Shown here: piece by piece, positions 5,140-5,166 of the stretch
How positions within the stretch are numbered: the first letter of the stretch is position 1
How the letters are laid out: each line of letters opens with the position of its first letter
DNA from: Clostridiales bacterium
Lineage (GTDB): Bacteria > Bacillota > Clostridia > Oscillospirales > Oscillospiraceae
Length of the DNA stretch: 5,166 bases
NCBI GenBank assembly: GCA_012516225.1
Contig: JAAYWX010000088.1
Coordinates: 1-5,166 of the forward strand
Direction of reading: 5' to 3'
Program-made: the position numbers and the translations under genes
Notes under the pieces: generated by a model
What the model was told of the DNA's origin: nothing
What the model saw: the letters and a program-made list of their open reading frames with translations, nothing else
Database searches by the model: none

Positions 5140-5166
5140 GCAAACATATAGTTATTGAATAAGGAA
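5140..5166. other. Short region after serS, nothing identifiable
   Basis: These last bases show no terminator. AAGGAA at the very end could be the ribosome binding site of a following plus-strand gene, but the window stops there. Confidence 0.3.

Overview
The window reads as chromosomal DNA from an endospore-forming, fairly AT-rich Firmicute of the Clostridia. An Oscillospirales/Ruminococcaceae-like origin is my guess from protein flavour and cannot be proven here. The spore protease GPR implies sporulation, and the parS sequence is the conserved bacterial chromosomal type. Five genes are clear housekeeping or sporulation genes and one is an unrecognised small membrane protein. No tRNA, rRNA, CRISPR array or mobile element was seen.

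Layout. Bases 1-284 hold no complete gene. They carry a possible minus-strand promoter, a possible few-codon tail of a plus-strand gene at the extreme left, and a stem-loop that looks like the rpsT terminator. rpsT (ribosomal protein S20) lies on the minus strand (285-557) with a good sigma-A-type promoter that has a 17-bp inverted repeat inside it. It diverges from gpr (732-1622, plus), which has a possible forespore-type promoter. Directly at the gpr stop codon begins a pair of identical parS sites (1624-1639 and 1675-1690). Together with matching flanks they form a perfect 21-bp inverted repeat followed by five Ts.

A strong extended -10 promoter (1741-1768) then starts an apparently co-directional unit: parA/soj (1806-2573), parB/spo0J (2651-3559), a 63-residue one-pass membrane protein overlapping parB by 4 bases (3556-3747), and serS (3808-5139). 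No terminator or clear promoter was seen inside this unit, and serS has no room upstream for a T-box leader.

How the genes work together. ParB loads on parS and slides outward using CTP, and ParA ATPase acts on the ParB-DNA complex to separate origins. Having parS between gpr and parA means ParB would coat both the spore-protease gene and its own operon. GPR degrades the small acid-soluble proteins that protect spore DNA, so a spore-revival gene sits against the chromosome-segregation module. SerRS and S20 are translation genes.

Nothing here proves a new system. The items most worth a second look are the dual parS/inverted-repeat element, the divergent SerRS, the small membrane protein in the par operon, and the inverted repeat in the rpsT promoter.
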